The position numbers and the translations under genes are program-made. A DNA stretch of 20,004 nt from Chara braunii. Lineage: Eukaryota; Streptophyta; Charophyceae; Charales; Characeae. Of this stretch, positions 1 to 8,329 are shown piece after piece. The notes below the pieces were generated by a model. That model worked only from the letters and a program-made list of their open reading frames with translations. It made no database searches and was not told where the DNA came from. Numbering within the stretch: the first letter of the stretch is position 1; the number at the start of each line of letters is the position of its first letter. The DNA lies in the NCBI GenBank assembly GCA_003427395.1, contig BFEA01000830.1, positions 135,851 to 155,854 of the forward strand, in the 5' to 3' direction.

Positions 1-50
<50 letters not shown>
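1..50. repeat. (CT)n microsatellite
   Basis: Pure CT dinucleotide run, cut by the window edge, so its full length is unknown. It directly precedes the block at 51-1,065. Confidence 0.97.
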
Positions 51-53
<3 letters not shown>

Positions 54-487
54 TCCTGCAACCGTTACATTTGAATGCACCCAGCCATTTGCACGGCCAA
101 GTTCATTCATAATCACCTGAGTACGACCTCTGATGATGAATCCCAATAGCGGGGGGCAGCGTAGGCAGCACGTACCGTAACGAATCGAGTAAGAACACCG
201 CTAGGATCAGCACCGCGATGAAGTCGGGCACAATATACGTCGCAGCCAAAACGAACAAGGCGATTACTCAGATGGAGCAAGGCTGATGCCGTCACACCAA
301 TGAGGGCGAATAACAGCGCGACAGCCCGTACCACTTGCGCAAAATGAGGATGGATCTTCTGTTAGGCGATGGCTGGATGGTTTCCCCTGCGAACACCAAA
401 ATCCCCACGATGCCGCACTGTCCTAACCGAGGCCCCATAGAATAACACGATCCCGTAGATTGATGTAACGAAGTGCACGGTGTCGGT
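51..487. other. No supported gene; weak minus-strand ORFs
   Basis: Two overlapping minus-strand reading frames (113-334 and 292-534, 73 and 80 codons) cover this stretch. Neither has a recognisable domain, signal peptide or repeat. The N-terminal codons of the 80-codon frame lie in a sequence also found at 11,138-11,180, where the corresponding frame continues into an unrelated protein. The similarity is therefore at DNA level and does not argue for a protein. I regard both as chance frames in an old repeat. Confidence 0.4.
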
Positions 488-1065
488 GCGAATACCCTTA
501 CAAGGGTATCCGCCCTGGTTTTTGTAAGCAACAAAAAATAAGTTGGTTTAAGGTTTAAGTATACTGCGCAAAGCGTGGCTGTGTTTGTGGTTTACGTTGG
601 CCGGATGATTGACTAGAGTAGAGGGTGTGTGGGCGCGCAGGCTTGAGGCGCTCGTGATTTTATTTGTTGATGACTGAAGGGTCGGCGTGATTACCGGTTT
701 GATTTTGTTTATTTTCTGATTAAACTAGGATTGAAAAGATTATGTCCCCTGATTGGGGTGTTTTACTGAGACTTGTGCGTACGTACGTAGGGCGACGTCG
801 ACAACAGAGTGATTTCAAAAATATTTCCGTAGATCTGCACTCCGTGCGGTATCGGTTTATTTTAAGTGTTCGTCAAGGTTAGACCCAGACTTGGCCCTAG
901 CATTATTAGTTACAGTATCAAATTGTCATCGGAGAGCTCTAAGGATCGAGACAGGCGACGATGACGTGGGGATATCAGAGCAGTGCGAAGGGACAGAGGG
1001 GTTGAGGGTCTGGCAGGGCTATCCCCGTTGATTTTGTTGTCGGCAACGTTGGAGCGGGGCTGGCA
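488..1065 (-). repeat. Dispersed repeat, left (inverted) copy
   Basis: Read on the minus strand, this block resembles 10,485-11,180 on the plus strand. The best part is 488-530, where about 38 of 41 bases agree and which contains a palindrome at 492-509 (ATACCCTT, 2-nt centre, AAGGGTAT). Further matches in matching order are a GTGTGTGGGCGCGCA block, a TTGATTTT/GATTAAA stretch and a CTTGGNCCTAGC block near 890. A GGCAACGTTGGAGCGG block near 1,040 is also shared but out of order, so the copies have been rearranged. It is probably a very old transposon remnant; no terminal repeats or coding domain were found. Confidence 0.6.
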
Positions 1066-1465
1066 TTTTCTTTTTTTTCCTCTGTCGTCATATCTTAATG
1101 ATTAAAAGTTCTATAGTATTTTATTTTAACATCATCTTGTTCTCACTATTTTCATGCTCCGACGTTCCTTTGACCTGGATGCGACGCTGGGTTTGATGGT
1201 CGTCACGACAGTCGAGGAGATTGAATGTGTGCCTCGTTCGGCGGGTCCTCATATTCGAAATGTTGGCGAGGGACCTTGACCTCATAGGCTTAAGACGCAG
1301 GGTGAGGGCGTCGACGTGCATGTGAGCTGGTGAAACTTGAGTGGCGGGGGATTGTCTCGAGTGTACCGCCCACTAGCCGTGATATGTTGTAGGAGTGGGT
1401 GATGGACTATGCTAGGGCGTGGGCACAAGCGGTTATCAGGTAGCTGAAAATTCAGGAATGAAAAT
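1066..1465. other. No feature seen
   Basis: No RNA gene, repeat unit or convincing coding frame was recognised. A 66-codon minus-strand frame (1,121-1,321) has no family resemblance and no supporting context. Confidence 0.5.
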
Positions 1466-1845
1466 TCTGAAGTGAGAGTTTTTTTACCGTCTGAAAATCC
1501 TGAATGGTTTTGAAGTGGTGAAAGGTCTGAAGACCCTGAAAACCACCTGTTTAGGNAGGCTGCATCCTGAAGTGGTGAAGGGTGTCCTGAAGTGGTCAAG
1601 TGAGAGTTTTGGGCAGTCTGAAAATCCTGAATGGTCCTGAAGTGGTAAAAGGTCTGAAGACCATGAAAGCCACCCTTCACCACTTGAGGATGCAGTCTGC
1701 CTAAACAGGTGGTTTTCAGAGTCTTCGGGGCTTTCACCTTTTCAGAACCATTCAGGACTTTCAGACTTGAATGGTCCTGAAGTGGTAAAAGGTCCGAAGA
1801 CCCTGAAAACCACATATTTAGGCAGGCTGCATCCTGAAGTGGTGA
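1466..1845. repeat. Direct/inverted/direct repeat cluster
   Basis: The unit is about 120 bp and rich in TCCTGAAGTGG and GTCTGAAAATCCTGAATGG. A direct copy occupies about 1,466-1,584. A 5' half-copy (1,585-1,670) is followed by a full inverted copy (1,671-1,766), then a third direct copy (1,768-1,845). The half-copy and the inverted copy make a snap-back that could fold into a long hairpin. The single undetermined base at 1,556 lies in copy 1; the matching base in copy 3 is C. A 177-codon minus-strand frame crosses the cluster and owes its length and internal repetition to it, so I do not call it a gene. Confidence 0.85.
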
Positions 1846-2151
1846 TGAAAAATACGACTGTTGTTAACCTTCTCTCGGCGTGGGGGAGTAAAGCGGCCCT
1901 GGGCTATTACTACCACATTCCTCATTAGGTCCACCGACGCCGCGCCACTAAATCCGCGACCTGCTGTCTGTGTGTGGGTGTGCCCGAAAGAGGTCGGAAA
2001 GCTAGGGATCGTACCTGGGCATGGTGTGCCCAGGACACTCTGGCAAGAGACCTGAGACAGGTACCGGTGATCGTACCAACCAGCCTAGTGTAATAAGCAC
2101 GCTCGTGAGTTGTGGTATCGGATTCGAAAGCGGCTTAGCTTTAGGGCGGTG

Positions 2152-2158
2152 CTATAGA
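2152..2158 (+). promoter_or_regulatory. TATA-like element before U6-like copy 1
   Basis: CTATAGA lies about 17-23 nt before the inferred RNA start at 2,175 and is kept in copy 2. Plant U6 genes use a TATA box near -30 plus an upstream sequence element. The spacing here is somewhat short and I do not see a convincing upstream element, only the conserved GTGGTATCGGAT around 2,113-2,124. Confidence 0.35.
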
Positions 2159-2174
2159 TTTCAGTCTCATACAA

Positions 2175-2263
2175 GTCCTTCGGGACATCCGTAAAAATTG
2201 GAGCGATATCGAGAAGATTGGTCTGACCCTGCGCAAGGATAACGCGCATACGTTAAGAATAAG
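2175..2263 (+). ncRNA. U6 snRNA-like gene, copy 1
   Basis: It aligns along most of plant U6 snRNA, the catalytic RNA of the major spliceosome transcribed by RNA polymerase III. Visible parts in order are the 5' hairpin GTCC-TTCG-GGAC (plant type, one pair shorter), ACATCCG, the AAAATTGGA block, GCGATA, GAGAAGATT, and the internal stem-loop TGCGCAAGGATAACGCGCA with a perfect five-pair stem. Two near-invariant sites differ: the ACAGAGA box reads ATCGAGA (2,208-2,214), and the AGC triad after GATT reads GGT (2,220-2,222). With these changes it is unlikely to work as a standard U6. It is a diverged paralogue or a pseudogene; overall folding looks preserved. About 89 nt against about 102 nt for plant U6. 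Confidence 0.8.
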
Positions 2264-2271
2264 TTTTTTTT
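2264..2271 (+). terminator. Pol III-type T-run, copy 1
   Basis: Eight T residues follow the U6-like sequence directly, as expected for a polymerase III terminator. More pyrimidine-rich sequence comes after it. Confidence 0.6.
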
Positions 2272-2470
2272 CTTTTCTCTTTTTGGTGTTCGTTCGGCGT
2301 GCCCGAAAGAGGTCGGAAAGCTCGGGATCGTGCCAAGGCATGGTGTGCCCAGGACACTCTGGCAAGGGACATGGGACTGGTACCGATGATCGTACCAGCC
2401 AACGTAGTGTAATAAGCACGCTCGTAAGTCGTGGTATCGGATCCGAAAGCGGCTTAACTTTAGGGCCGTG

Positions 2471-2477
2471 CTATAGA
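2471..2477 (+). promoter_or_regulatory. TATA-like element before U6-like copy 2
   Basis: Same CTATAGA as in copy 1 at the same offset, inside sequence that has otherwise diverged by about 10%. Confidence 0.35.
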
Positions 2478-2493
2478 TTTCGGTCTAATACAA

Positions 2494-2582
2494 ATCCTTC
2501 GGGACATCCGTAAAAATTGGAGCGATATCGAGAAGATTGGTCTGACCTTGCGCAAGGATAACGCGCATAAGTTAAGAATAAG
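2494..2582 (+). ncRNA. U6 snRNA-like gene, copy 2
   Basis: Nearly identical to copy 1 in the U6-like part: two internal differences (C to T in GACCYTGCG and C to A after GCGCATA) plus a G to A at the first base, which breaks the basal pair of the 5' hairpin. It carries the same ATCGAGA and GGT replacements of the ACAGAGA box and AGC triad, so these changes predate the duplication. The internal stem-loop is intact. As with copy 1, it may be a variant snRNA or a pseudogene. Confidence 0.8.
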
Positions 2583-2588
2583 TTTTTT
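2583..2588 (+). terminator. Pol III-type T-run, copy 2
   Basis: Six T residues directly after the U6-like sequence, followed by CTCTTTTC. Long enough for polymerase III termination. Confidence 0.55.
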
Positions 2589-2618
2589 CTCTTTTCTCTT
2601 TTTGGTGTTCGCTCGCTT

Positions 2619-3403
2619 CACTCGATCTCTCGTATATATGCTCCATGAGTTGGTGTGTTATCGCATCCGGAGCGATATCGCGTCGTGTGATGCTCTCAAG
2701 AATGAATTTGGACGAGAGTCGGACCAAGTTCAAAACGATGGTGAAGGTAGCGACGGGACGAAGAGAGATGATGAAGGCAAAAAGTGTACAACATCTTGAA
2801 TTCTAAACGGGTTTCGGCAAACTAAAAGTCGAATCCGAGGTTTTGGGGTATGGCGAAAAGGATGGTGAGGTTGGTTCGATGAGTAAAGTAGTAAAACTAG
2901 GAGCTAGTAAGGATTAGTTCTGCACGCGGTATGGCAGAAACGAGGAAAGAGGGAGGTGAAAAAGTGTGTAGTCCGCTCATTCCCGGACGAAATGGGCGAG
3001 GGAAGATCTGAATTGCAGGCTTTCGGGGCAGGCGACCTTGAGTCTTAGTTTAAAGATTAAATGAGAGTTAGTTACGTAGGAGTTAATTGGGAAGTGAGAT
3101 GCACGAGGCCGTCGGGAGATGGCTATGGTGGAGGCGAAAATTGCTTAGCCCACCCACGCTTTGATGAGGATGGGCGAGTAAAGGCTCGTCTCGGGGCCTT
3201 CTGAGTCAAGCGGAGCGAGTGGCGGTGCCTGAATTGGAGTTAGGACGGCAGATTGGCAGCACGGGGAGTAGGATCTGCGCGTGAGAAGGGGGGTGCGACC
3301 TCGCGAAAACTAAGTGGATATTTCAGTATTTTAGCGGAAAAAAACATTCGGTTTAACTTGGCACACCGGCGGGACGAGCGTGAGACCAGCGGTGGGGATT
3401 AAA
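2619..3403. other. No gene recognised
   Basis: Only short frames occur, the longest being 83 codons at 2,548-2,799, which starts inside the U6-like repeat and has no known domain. I see no repeat array or RNA gene. A short AAAACTAAGTGGATATTTC stretch near 3,307 resembles one near 10,490, which may mark another scrap of the dispersed repeat family. Confidence 0.5.
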
Positions 3404-3420
3404 GAGACTTACCTGTTGGA
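3404..3420 (-). other. Splice-donor-like site, repeated at 9,169
   Basis: The minus strand reads TCCAACAG followed by GTAAGTCTC, a textbook GT-AG donor context. The same 17 bases occur on the plus strand at 9,169-9,185, and the similarity continues downstream (CCACCGCTGGTCTCA against CCACAGCTGGCCTCA). No open exon with a recognisable product leads into either copy, so it may simply be shared repeat sequence. Confidence 0.4.
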
Positions 3421-3740
3421 TGACACTCGCTGCCAAAAGACTCTCTTCAGATTGTTCATCCTATCGAAGGACGTAGTTGCTTCCTATCTCTCCAAACGCT
3501 TGGCTCGATAGTAGTGTATGTTCCATGACTTAGAGGCAGATTCATTCGAATTTTGCTTATCAAATCGAAGGGAATAATGCAAAGGCGACTGCGAGGTTGG
3601 AAGTTGCCTGTTGGCCGAGAGCGATGATCGTGGAGCGCCGAGTCGGGAGGGAGTGCATGTTGCCACGTCTGGTGGTGGAGCCTTTAGACTCCACTCATTC
3701 TGTCATCAGGAGCAGCACGAGGTAAGCAGTGAGATCGGGG

Positions 3741-3752
3741 ACTTACCTGGCG
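3741..3752 (-). other. Splice-donor-like site
   Basis: The minus strand reads CCAG followed by GTAAGT, a strong donor match, and lies within a short minus-strand open frame (3,684-3,875) of unknown product. On its own it does not establish a gene. Confidence 0.25.
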
Positions 3753-3756
3753 AGTT

Positions 3757-4370
3757 GGTAGTGTAAGGTAGACCGGAGGCCGAGTTGCAGTGCCAAACTG
3801 CAAGGCCGCCAACGAAGTGCAGATGGGGGATTCTCTCTGAGTGTCAAACTGACAGCTCGGAGTGGGCACGAGCAAGGGGGAAGACTGGACTTATACTAGT
3901 ATGCATGGACTATCGTGGTCGGATGAGAAACAGACCAATGATTGTTGTCGTGCTCCTTACTTTGAATCGAGGTCATGACCTCGCCGTACTCTGGCCCCAC
4001 TTTGTGAGCTCGGAGTTCTTCCGAAATTGCCATACAAATCGTTGTGTGCGCAGTGCAGACACGAATGCTATATGCATGGTGTTTCAAAGTTTGTAGTAGT
4101 TCACCTACAGTGCACGGATGAAGTGTCTGCTATGATTACAACTAGGCTTTGCGCTGCACGTTGCCAAGTGTTATTGAGGTCGCTGCGCTAATAGATCTCG
4201 CTGGTGGAATTTATCTTGGAACTATGTTTGCGCGCATGGCTTGTTGAAAACGCAGGCTTGTTACAAGTTGCTATCGGTGGGGCTGCGTGGAAGAAGTAAG
4301 GTCGGAGGTAGTAGTGACCAAAACTAGGAACGGTGATCATAGAACTTTGTTGTGGTACAACAGAAAATTT
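3757..4370. other. No supported gene; one 16-bp palindrome
   Basis: Frames of 60-103 codons overlap on both strands with no recognisable domains, which is typical of chance frames. A perfect palindrome CGAGGTCATGACCTCG sits at 3,968-3,983. Nothing else stands out. Confidence 0.5.
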
Positions 4371-4837
4371 TTCCATAATTAAATAATCATTCTAGAGTAA
4401 AATTACATTATAAATTCTAAATTTTCATTCCATCTTAAAAAATGTCGTTCCAATTTTAAAATTTTCCGTCTTACTTGAAAGTTTTCCTTCCAAGAATGGG
4501 GTATCCTTTCTTATTTGAACTGCATGCTAGAGATGGAATGAAAGTCTGGATGAGTTCATGAAATATTTTAATTGGACTGTCATTCTAAGTAAGGATTTTC
4601 AGTCATAAATAGGTTAATACAATCTAAATTAGACGATATTTGTTGTAGTAGAATGAAAGTCTAATTAAAACATTTCATAAACTCGTCCAGACTTTCATTC
4701 CATCTTGAACAAATAGATGTAGTTGGAAGGGAAAACTCATATTTAGACGGGAACTTATCAAATTAAATTGAAAATTTTAGAATTAGACGAACATTGGAAT
4801 GATAATTTATAAATATGAAGGATTTTTTTTTATGGAA
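4371..4837. mobile_element. Foldback element with long inverted arms
   Basis: AT-rich, non-coding block that is nearly one large imperfect palindrome. The inner arms 4,531-4,587 and 4,649-4,705 match inverted at 52 of 57 positions around a 61-nt centre. The outer parts also pair, less well, with repeated CATTCCA and GTTTTCC motifs. The ends read TTCCATAA and TTATGGAA. The structure is that of a non-autonomous foldback or Mutator-like MITE. I could not identify a clean target-site duplication, so the exact ends and superfamily are open. Confidence 0.75.
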
Positions 4838-4991
4838 TGATTTTTCAACTTTCGTTTCTTATGGGAATTTTTATGTTGTACGTTGCTGCTTTTTAGGCAG
4901 AGCATGAAGGCGTACTCCGTTCGGATAAGGCCCTTCCGGACTATGTAGTTGTGGGTTGATGAGGGAAGGTGGCACCACGGTATGAGAGAGT

Positions 4992-5277
4992 GATCAGACA
5001 ATACAAGGAGGTCGCCGCTGTAATTTGAAGGATCATCAGGGAGTCAACAGCCAACAGTTTGACTTCAACTGACCAACGGTTGTACATTTTTGGCAAGCAT
5101 TGCGAGGCACTTAGGTGTATCATCAAATTAAGGCTTGTTAGGGAGATCAGACAGCGAGGGGGTCTTTGCAGCGAATTGGAGAGTTGTCAGAGAGTCAATA
5201 GCTGGCGGTTTTCACTTTTGATTGACCAAGTTGCTGCACAGTTTTTGGTCATCATTGTGGGGCCCTCAGGCGAATGA
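4992..5277 (+). repeat. Tandem duplication at 5' end of copy A
   Basis: Two diverged units of about 153 bp begin with GATCAGACA at 4,992 and 5,145. They share GAGTCAAYAG, a GACCAA block and a TTTTTGG block in order. Copy B has only one unit (about 12,600-12,735), so this duplication or its loss happened after A and B separated. Confidence 0.7.
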
Positions 5278-5742
5278 AGGTATCAAGGCCCTCTCCGGCG
5301 AGCTGAGTCAGTTCCTCTCCTATATCTCGAGAGTCTGAAACCCCTACTTCTTCCCTTCTTACTCTAAGTCTAATCTTGGTTCTGAGAGGAAGGTGGCAAG
5401 CGAGATTGCAATCCATATGACCGCAACAAGACTTTGTGGGTAGTCAGCCCATCGATCGCAAGAGCTCTTTCGGAACTCAGGAGGAGTTCTAGAGGTAGGG
5501 AACTGGGAGGTAAAACTTTCTCCTTCCTTCTATAACCCCTATCTGTATTCCTTGTTGCGTTTTGACTGAGTACATTCTGTGCGCCCTTACTTTGACTTTG
5601 GATTTGACTTTCAGGACATGATTCAGACTAAGTAAGGGGATGATTGTGCAAGTTCAGTTTTAGTTTTATTGTCTGACTGAAAACAGATTGTGGGATTGCA
5701 TTTGGAGGAAAGATGCGAGGAAGGTAGTTTTGCTTGTGTCTG

Positions 5743-6481
5743 ACTGGGTTAATCAAAGGTTGGGAGAGTTTCCATAAGATTGGAGGGTCCAGTGCTATGT
5801 TTATTTTTCGATTGCCTGAAGGACCAGACAGGTTCCCATAAGTTTGGGTGGTCTGGTTGCTCTGACTTGTGACGGCTGACTGTGATTGACTTTCAAGGAC
5901 CAAGCATGTTCCATAAGTTTGGGTGGCTTGGTCGCCTCATTTACTTTGGGTTTCTTTCAACTTCTTTTGGTTTTGAACGAGGAGGTCTGAGGATGTTCCA
6001 TAAGTTTGGGTGGCTTACCCTCTTCCTGCTTTGGCTTCAAGAGAAAGAACTAGGCTGAGGACCAGACATGTTCCATAAGTTTGGGTGGTCTTGGTCCAAC
6101 GCCATGCACATGCTGGGACCAGAAGGCTATAACTTGACTATATTTTTTTACTATCCTACTTATGAACATGTTAGTCAGACAGGGTTTCATAAGTTTGGGT
6201 GGTCTGATTATAGCTTATCACCAACTGAAGAGAGTACTAATTAAGAGTAAATTTGTGGTACGAAGGGGCAGACTAAATCTTGAGTTGAAGATGATCGGTT
6301 CAGTTATATGTTACTTCAGAAGACTAAGTGCAGATAATTATATAAAGTTGGGATACTTAAACAGTCCAGGGCGACTCGGGTGGCCTAGTCATATGCCCAA
6401 AGAAGAGAAAAATTGTTGTGCCCTATGTTTGTGTATACTCAATGGTTGAGCTAGACATGTTTCATAAGTTCGGGTGGTCTA
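5743..6481 (+). ncRNA. Hairpin array 1, copy A (common loop)
   Basis: About nine hairpins at 60-120 bp spacing. Arms differ from hairpin to hairpin while the loop is nearly constant: ATGTTCCATAAGTTTGGGTG. Clear examples are ACTGG/CCAGT (5,743-5,747 with 5,789-5,793), GACCAGAC/GTCTGGTT (5,822-5,829 with 5,851-5,858), GACCAAGC/GCTTGGTC (5,898-5,905 with 5,926-5,933), GGACCAGAC/GTCTTGGTCC (6,059-6,067 with 6,088-6,097), TCAGAC/GTCTGA (6,175-6,180 with 6,202-6,207) and TAGAC/GTCTA (6,452-6,456 with 6,477-6,481). Those near 6,272 and 6,368 have degraded loops. Conserved loop with variable stem is the reverse of a microRNA precursor and suggests loop recognition. Transcription is not shown. Confidence 0.7.
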
Positions 6482-6770
6482 ACTTTATGCCCTATGTAAG
6501 TTGGGTATAAAGGGATAAATCATTGAGAGACTATGAACTATTGTTTGATAAAGTTGACTTTGGGATGGTGAGAATACTTACCTTTGTGATTTGGTCTGTA
6601 TGTGGCTGAGTGAGACTATTACTAAGTCTGAGTTTCAGTTTGATAGTTAGTTGCTTTAGTTGCTCGTCATGTGCTAGAGCCATAAGAGTTAGTTTCAATT
6701 TCTGCATTTTCTGAGTTAAGTTTATTTTACTTAGGTTCATTTCTGCATTTTCTGAGATTTTTTGTTATAC

Positions 6771-7330
6771 TTGGTTTTGTATAAATTTTGGTAAGTTACT
6801 TTCTCTACGAGAAGCGCTGCCGAAATTTCTACAAAACCAAGGATTTAATCAGATTTTATTTTTTCAAAATTCATCTTGTCTGACTTTATATATGACTTAA
6901 TAAAAATTTGGAGAGTCTTCTTTTCTAAAGGGAGTGCTGCCCGATTTTTTGTTAATTCAGAGAGTTAAACAAAATTGGACCTTGAGAAGTCAAAGTCACT
7001 TTAGATTTTAAACTTAGCTTTCTATAAATATTGGATTAACACTTTTCTAAAGGGAGTGCTGCCAAAATTTTTACAAATCTAAGGAATTAGTTAAATTTCA
7101 TCTGAATTAAACTCAAGTTTTACTCTAGGTTCATATCTGACTTAGTAAAAATCTGGAAAGTCTTCTTTTCTAAAGGGAGTGCTACCAAAATTTTTACTAA
7201 TTCGGGGCGTTAGACAAAATTTAACTTTTCAAAATCAGAGTTTGGTTTTTGTTTTCATATTTGAGTTATTATAAATTCCGAGAAGACACTTTTCCCGCGG
7301 GAAACACCGCCGAAATTTTCTTAGTTTAGA
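6771..7330 (+). ncRNA. Hairpin array 2, copy A (nested stems)
   Basis: Five units at about 120-bp spacing, each with a long outer AT-rich stem enclosing a short inner hairpin, then a GTGCTGCC-like 3' connector. Unit 1: 6,771-6,791 pairs with 6,820-6,840 (about 20 of 21 counting G·T), inner TTCTC-tac-GAGAA at 6,801-6,813. Unit 2: 6,897-6,911 with 6,941-6,955. Unit 3: 7,014-7,034 with 7,062-7,082. Unit 4: TTAGTAAAAAT at 7,142-7,152 pairs perfectly with the 3' arm ending at 7,200. Unit 5 has the perfect inner palindrome TTTCCCGCGGGAAA at 7,291-7,304. Spacers share a GGAGTTAGACAAAATTTGAC-like block. A tandem repeat whose self-complementarity is kept; role unknown. Confidence 0.7.
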
Positions 7331-8310
7331 GGAGTTAAATTATATTTTGACAGATGACAATTCTGACAATCCACTCTATATAGAGGAGATTTTGCCAAAG
7401 GTGAGGCACTAACTTAGAGGTAGACTCAGGCTTACTTTAATAGAATAATTATTTGTGAGATCGTGATTATGAAGATTATTCCCGATTCGGACTCATAAAT
7501 TTAGCTTGGGGATTGGTCTGTCTTGTGTTACAGGTCCTCTTGATCGTTTAATTCAGGATTTAGAATAAATTCAACTTCATCCCACGAAGATCATCTTCTG
7601 TTATCACTGCTAAGAGGTCGATTGCTGATTCGTCAGTTTACGACTTAACTCCAATCCACTCTTGTCACTCAACCTAAAGGTTATAGTCTTGTAATTTGAA
7701 TTGTTTTGTTGTGTTTTCGCCCGGGCTTTATTTGAATAGTCATTTAAAGAAAAGTACTAAGTATTTTATTTTGAGGAGTTGCACAAGAGTGAGGCTTGCA
7801 TGGCTAAAACGAGGGGTATGAGTGCAAAGAATAGTTGAAGTTGACCCCGTGTAGTGCATGGACTTTTGGTTGAATCTTTGATGTGATTGCAGGTATGTTT
7901 TGTAGTTCGGACTTTGGACTGATTGTCTGCGATCATATACATATATATGGCTGAGAGGAGTCTCACTGTGATTGTGAGAAGTGATCGTCACATAATTATA
8001 ACCCTTTATATATATGTAAATACATATGTCTTGAGTGTTTCGCGCGACCTACTGTGACCGCGTGCAAGGGTTAAACAGATTATGCTTTTGAGGAAAAAAA
8101 AAGGGAGATTCCCTATTATCCTTTGTTTTTTAGAGGTTTTTATAGTTGGACGTTGTAGTCTGTGGCAGTCATCAAAGTCAAACCCCTTGATTTTTCTCCA
8201 GGCCCTGGATGATGGAGTTGATCTACAGGGCGATAAGCGACGATGGCCACCATGGGTATGAACCTGTGTACCAGTCACTCTCTGCAGGGTGCAGAAGAGG
8301 GTGTGGTTCT
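7331..8310 (+). other. Middle part of copy A; conserved island 7,834-7,899
   Basis: Collinear with about 14,906-15,879 in copy B. The segment 7,834-7,899 matches 15,419-15,484 at all but two positions, far above the surroundings. It includes GTAGTGCATGGACTTTTGG. Two minus-strand frames (83 and 66 codons at 7,740-7,991) cross it but are not preserved in B. I see no promoter or RNA family I can name. Confidence 0.65.
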
Positions 8311-8329
8311 CAACCGCACTTAGCGGTTG
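8311..8329 (+). other. Conserved hairpin CAACCGC/GCGGTTG
   Basis: Perfect seven-pair stem with loop ACTTA. The copy B counterpart is a perfect palindrome AACCGCCTAGGCGGTT at 15,880-15,895: the loop changed, the stem persisted. Confidence 0.7.

Larger units (their letters stand above)
1981..2299 (+). repeat. 319-bp tandem unit, copy 1 (U6-like)
   Basis: First of two head-to-tail copies with a 319-bp period. The 5' part holds short hairpins, for example CTGGGCA/TGCCCAG around a 5-nt loop near 2,015-2,033 and ACCTG/CAGGT near 2,050-2,062. The 3' part holds the U6-like sequence and its T-run. Outside the U6-like part the copies differ at about 10% of positions by hand count. Confidence 0.95.
2300..2618 (+). 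repeat. 319-bp tandem unit, copy 2 (U6-like)
   Basis: Second copy of the unit. The alignment runs from TGCCCGAAAGAGGTCGG through the pyrimidine-rich GGTGTTCG end. The CTGGGCA arm of the first hairpin is changed here (CCAAGGCA), so that stem is weakened. Sequence beyond 2,618 is not a third full copy. A 17-nt piece at 2,664-2,680 (CATCCG joined to GAGCGATATCG) matches the U6-like part with 9 nt missing and may be a remnant. Confidence 0.95.

Noticed and set aside
1282-1815. 177-codon minus-strand frame with repeated WFSGSSDL-like peptides
   Set aside because: It spans the direct/inverted repeat cluster. The peptide repetition follows from the DNA repeats, the unit spacing of 127 bp is not a multiple of three, and an undetermined base lies within it.
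2175-2263. A standard U6 or a U6atac gene
   Set aside because: The ACAGAGA box and AGC triad are altered, so not standard U6. The overall sequence follows U6, not U6atac, in the 5' hairpin and the internal stem-loop.
3430-3480. Extension of the A/B duplication upstream, from similarity of 3,450 and 11,400
   Set aside because: Only GTTCATCCTAYCGA and scattered bases match. A match of that size is expected by chance in 20 kb, and the flanks do not align.
3785-4096. 103-codon plus-strand frame overlapped by minus-strand frames
   Set aside because: No domain, both strands open at similar length, and no conservation elsewhere in the window.
5743-6481. MicroRNA precursor cluster
   Set aside because: Stems are only 5-9 pairs and differ between units while the loops are constant, the opposite of microRNA precursors.
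5743-6481. CRISPR-like array
   Set aside because: Spacing is irregular, the repeated part is a loop within variable stems, and the setting is a eukaryotic nuclear genome.
6771-7330. Hammerhead, twister or group II intron ribozyme
   Set aside because: I could not find the CUGANGA/GAAA core, the twister conserved loops or a domain V. The GCTGCC connector alone is not enough.
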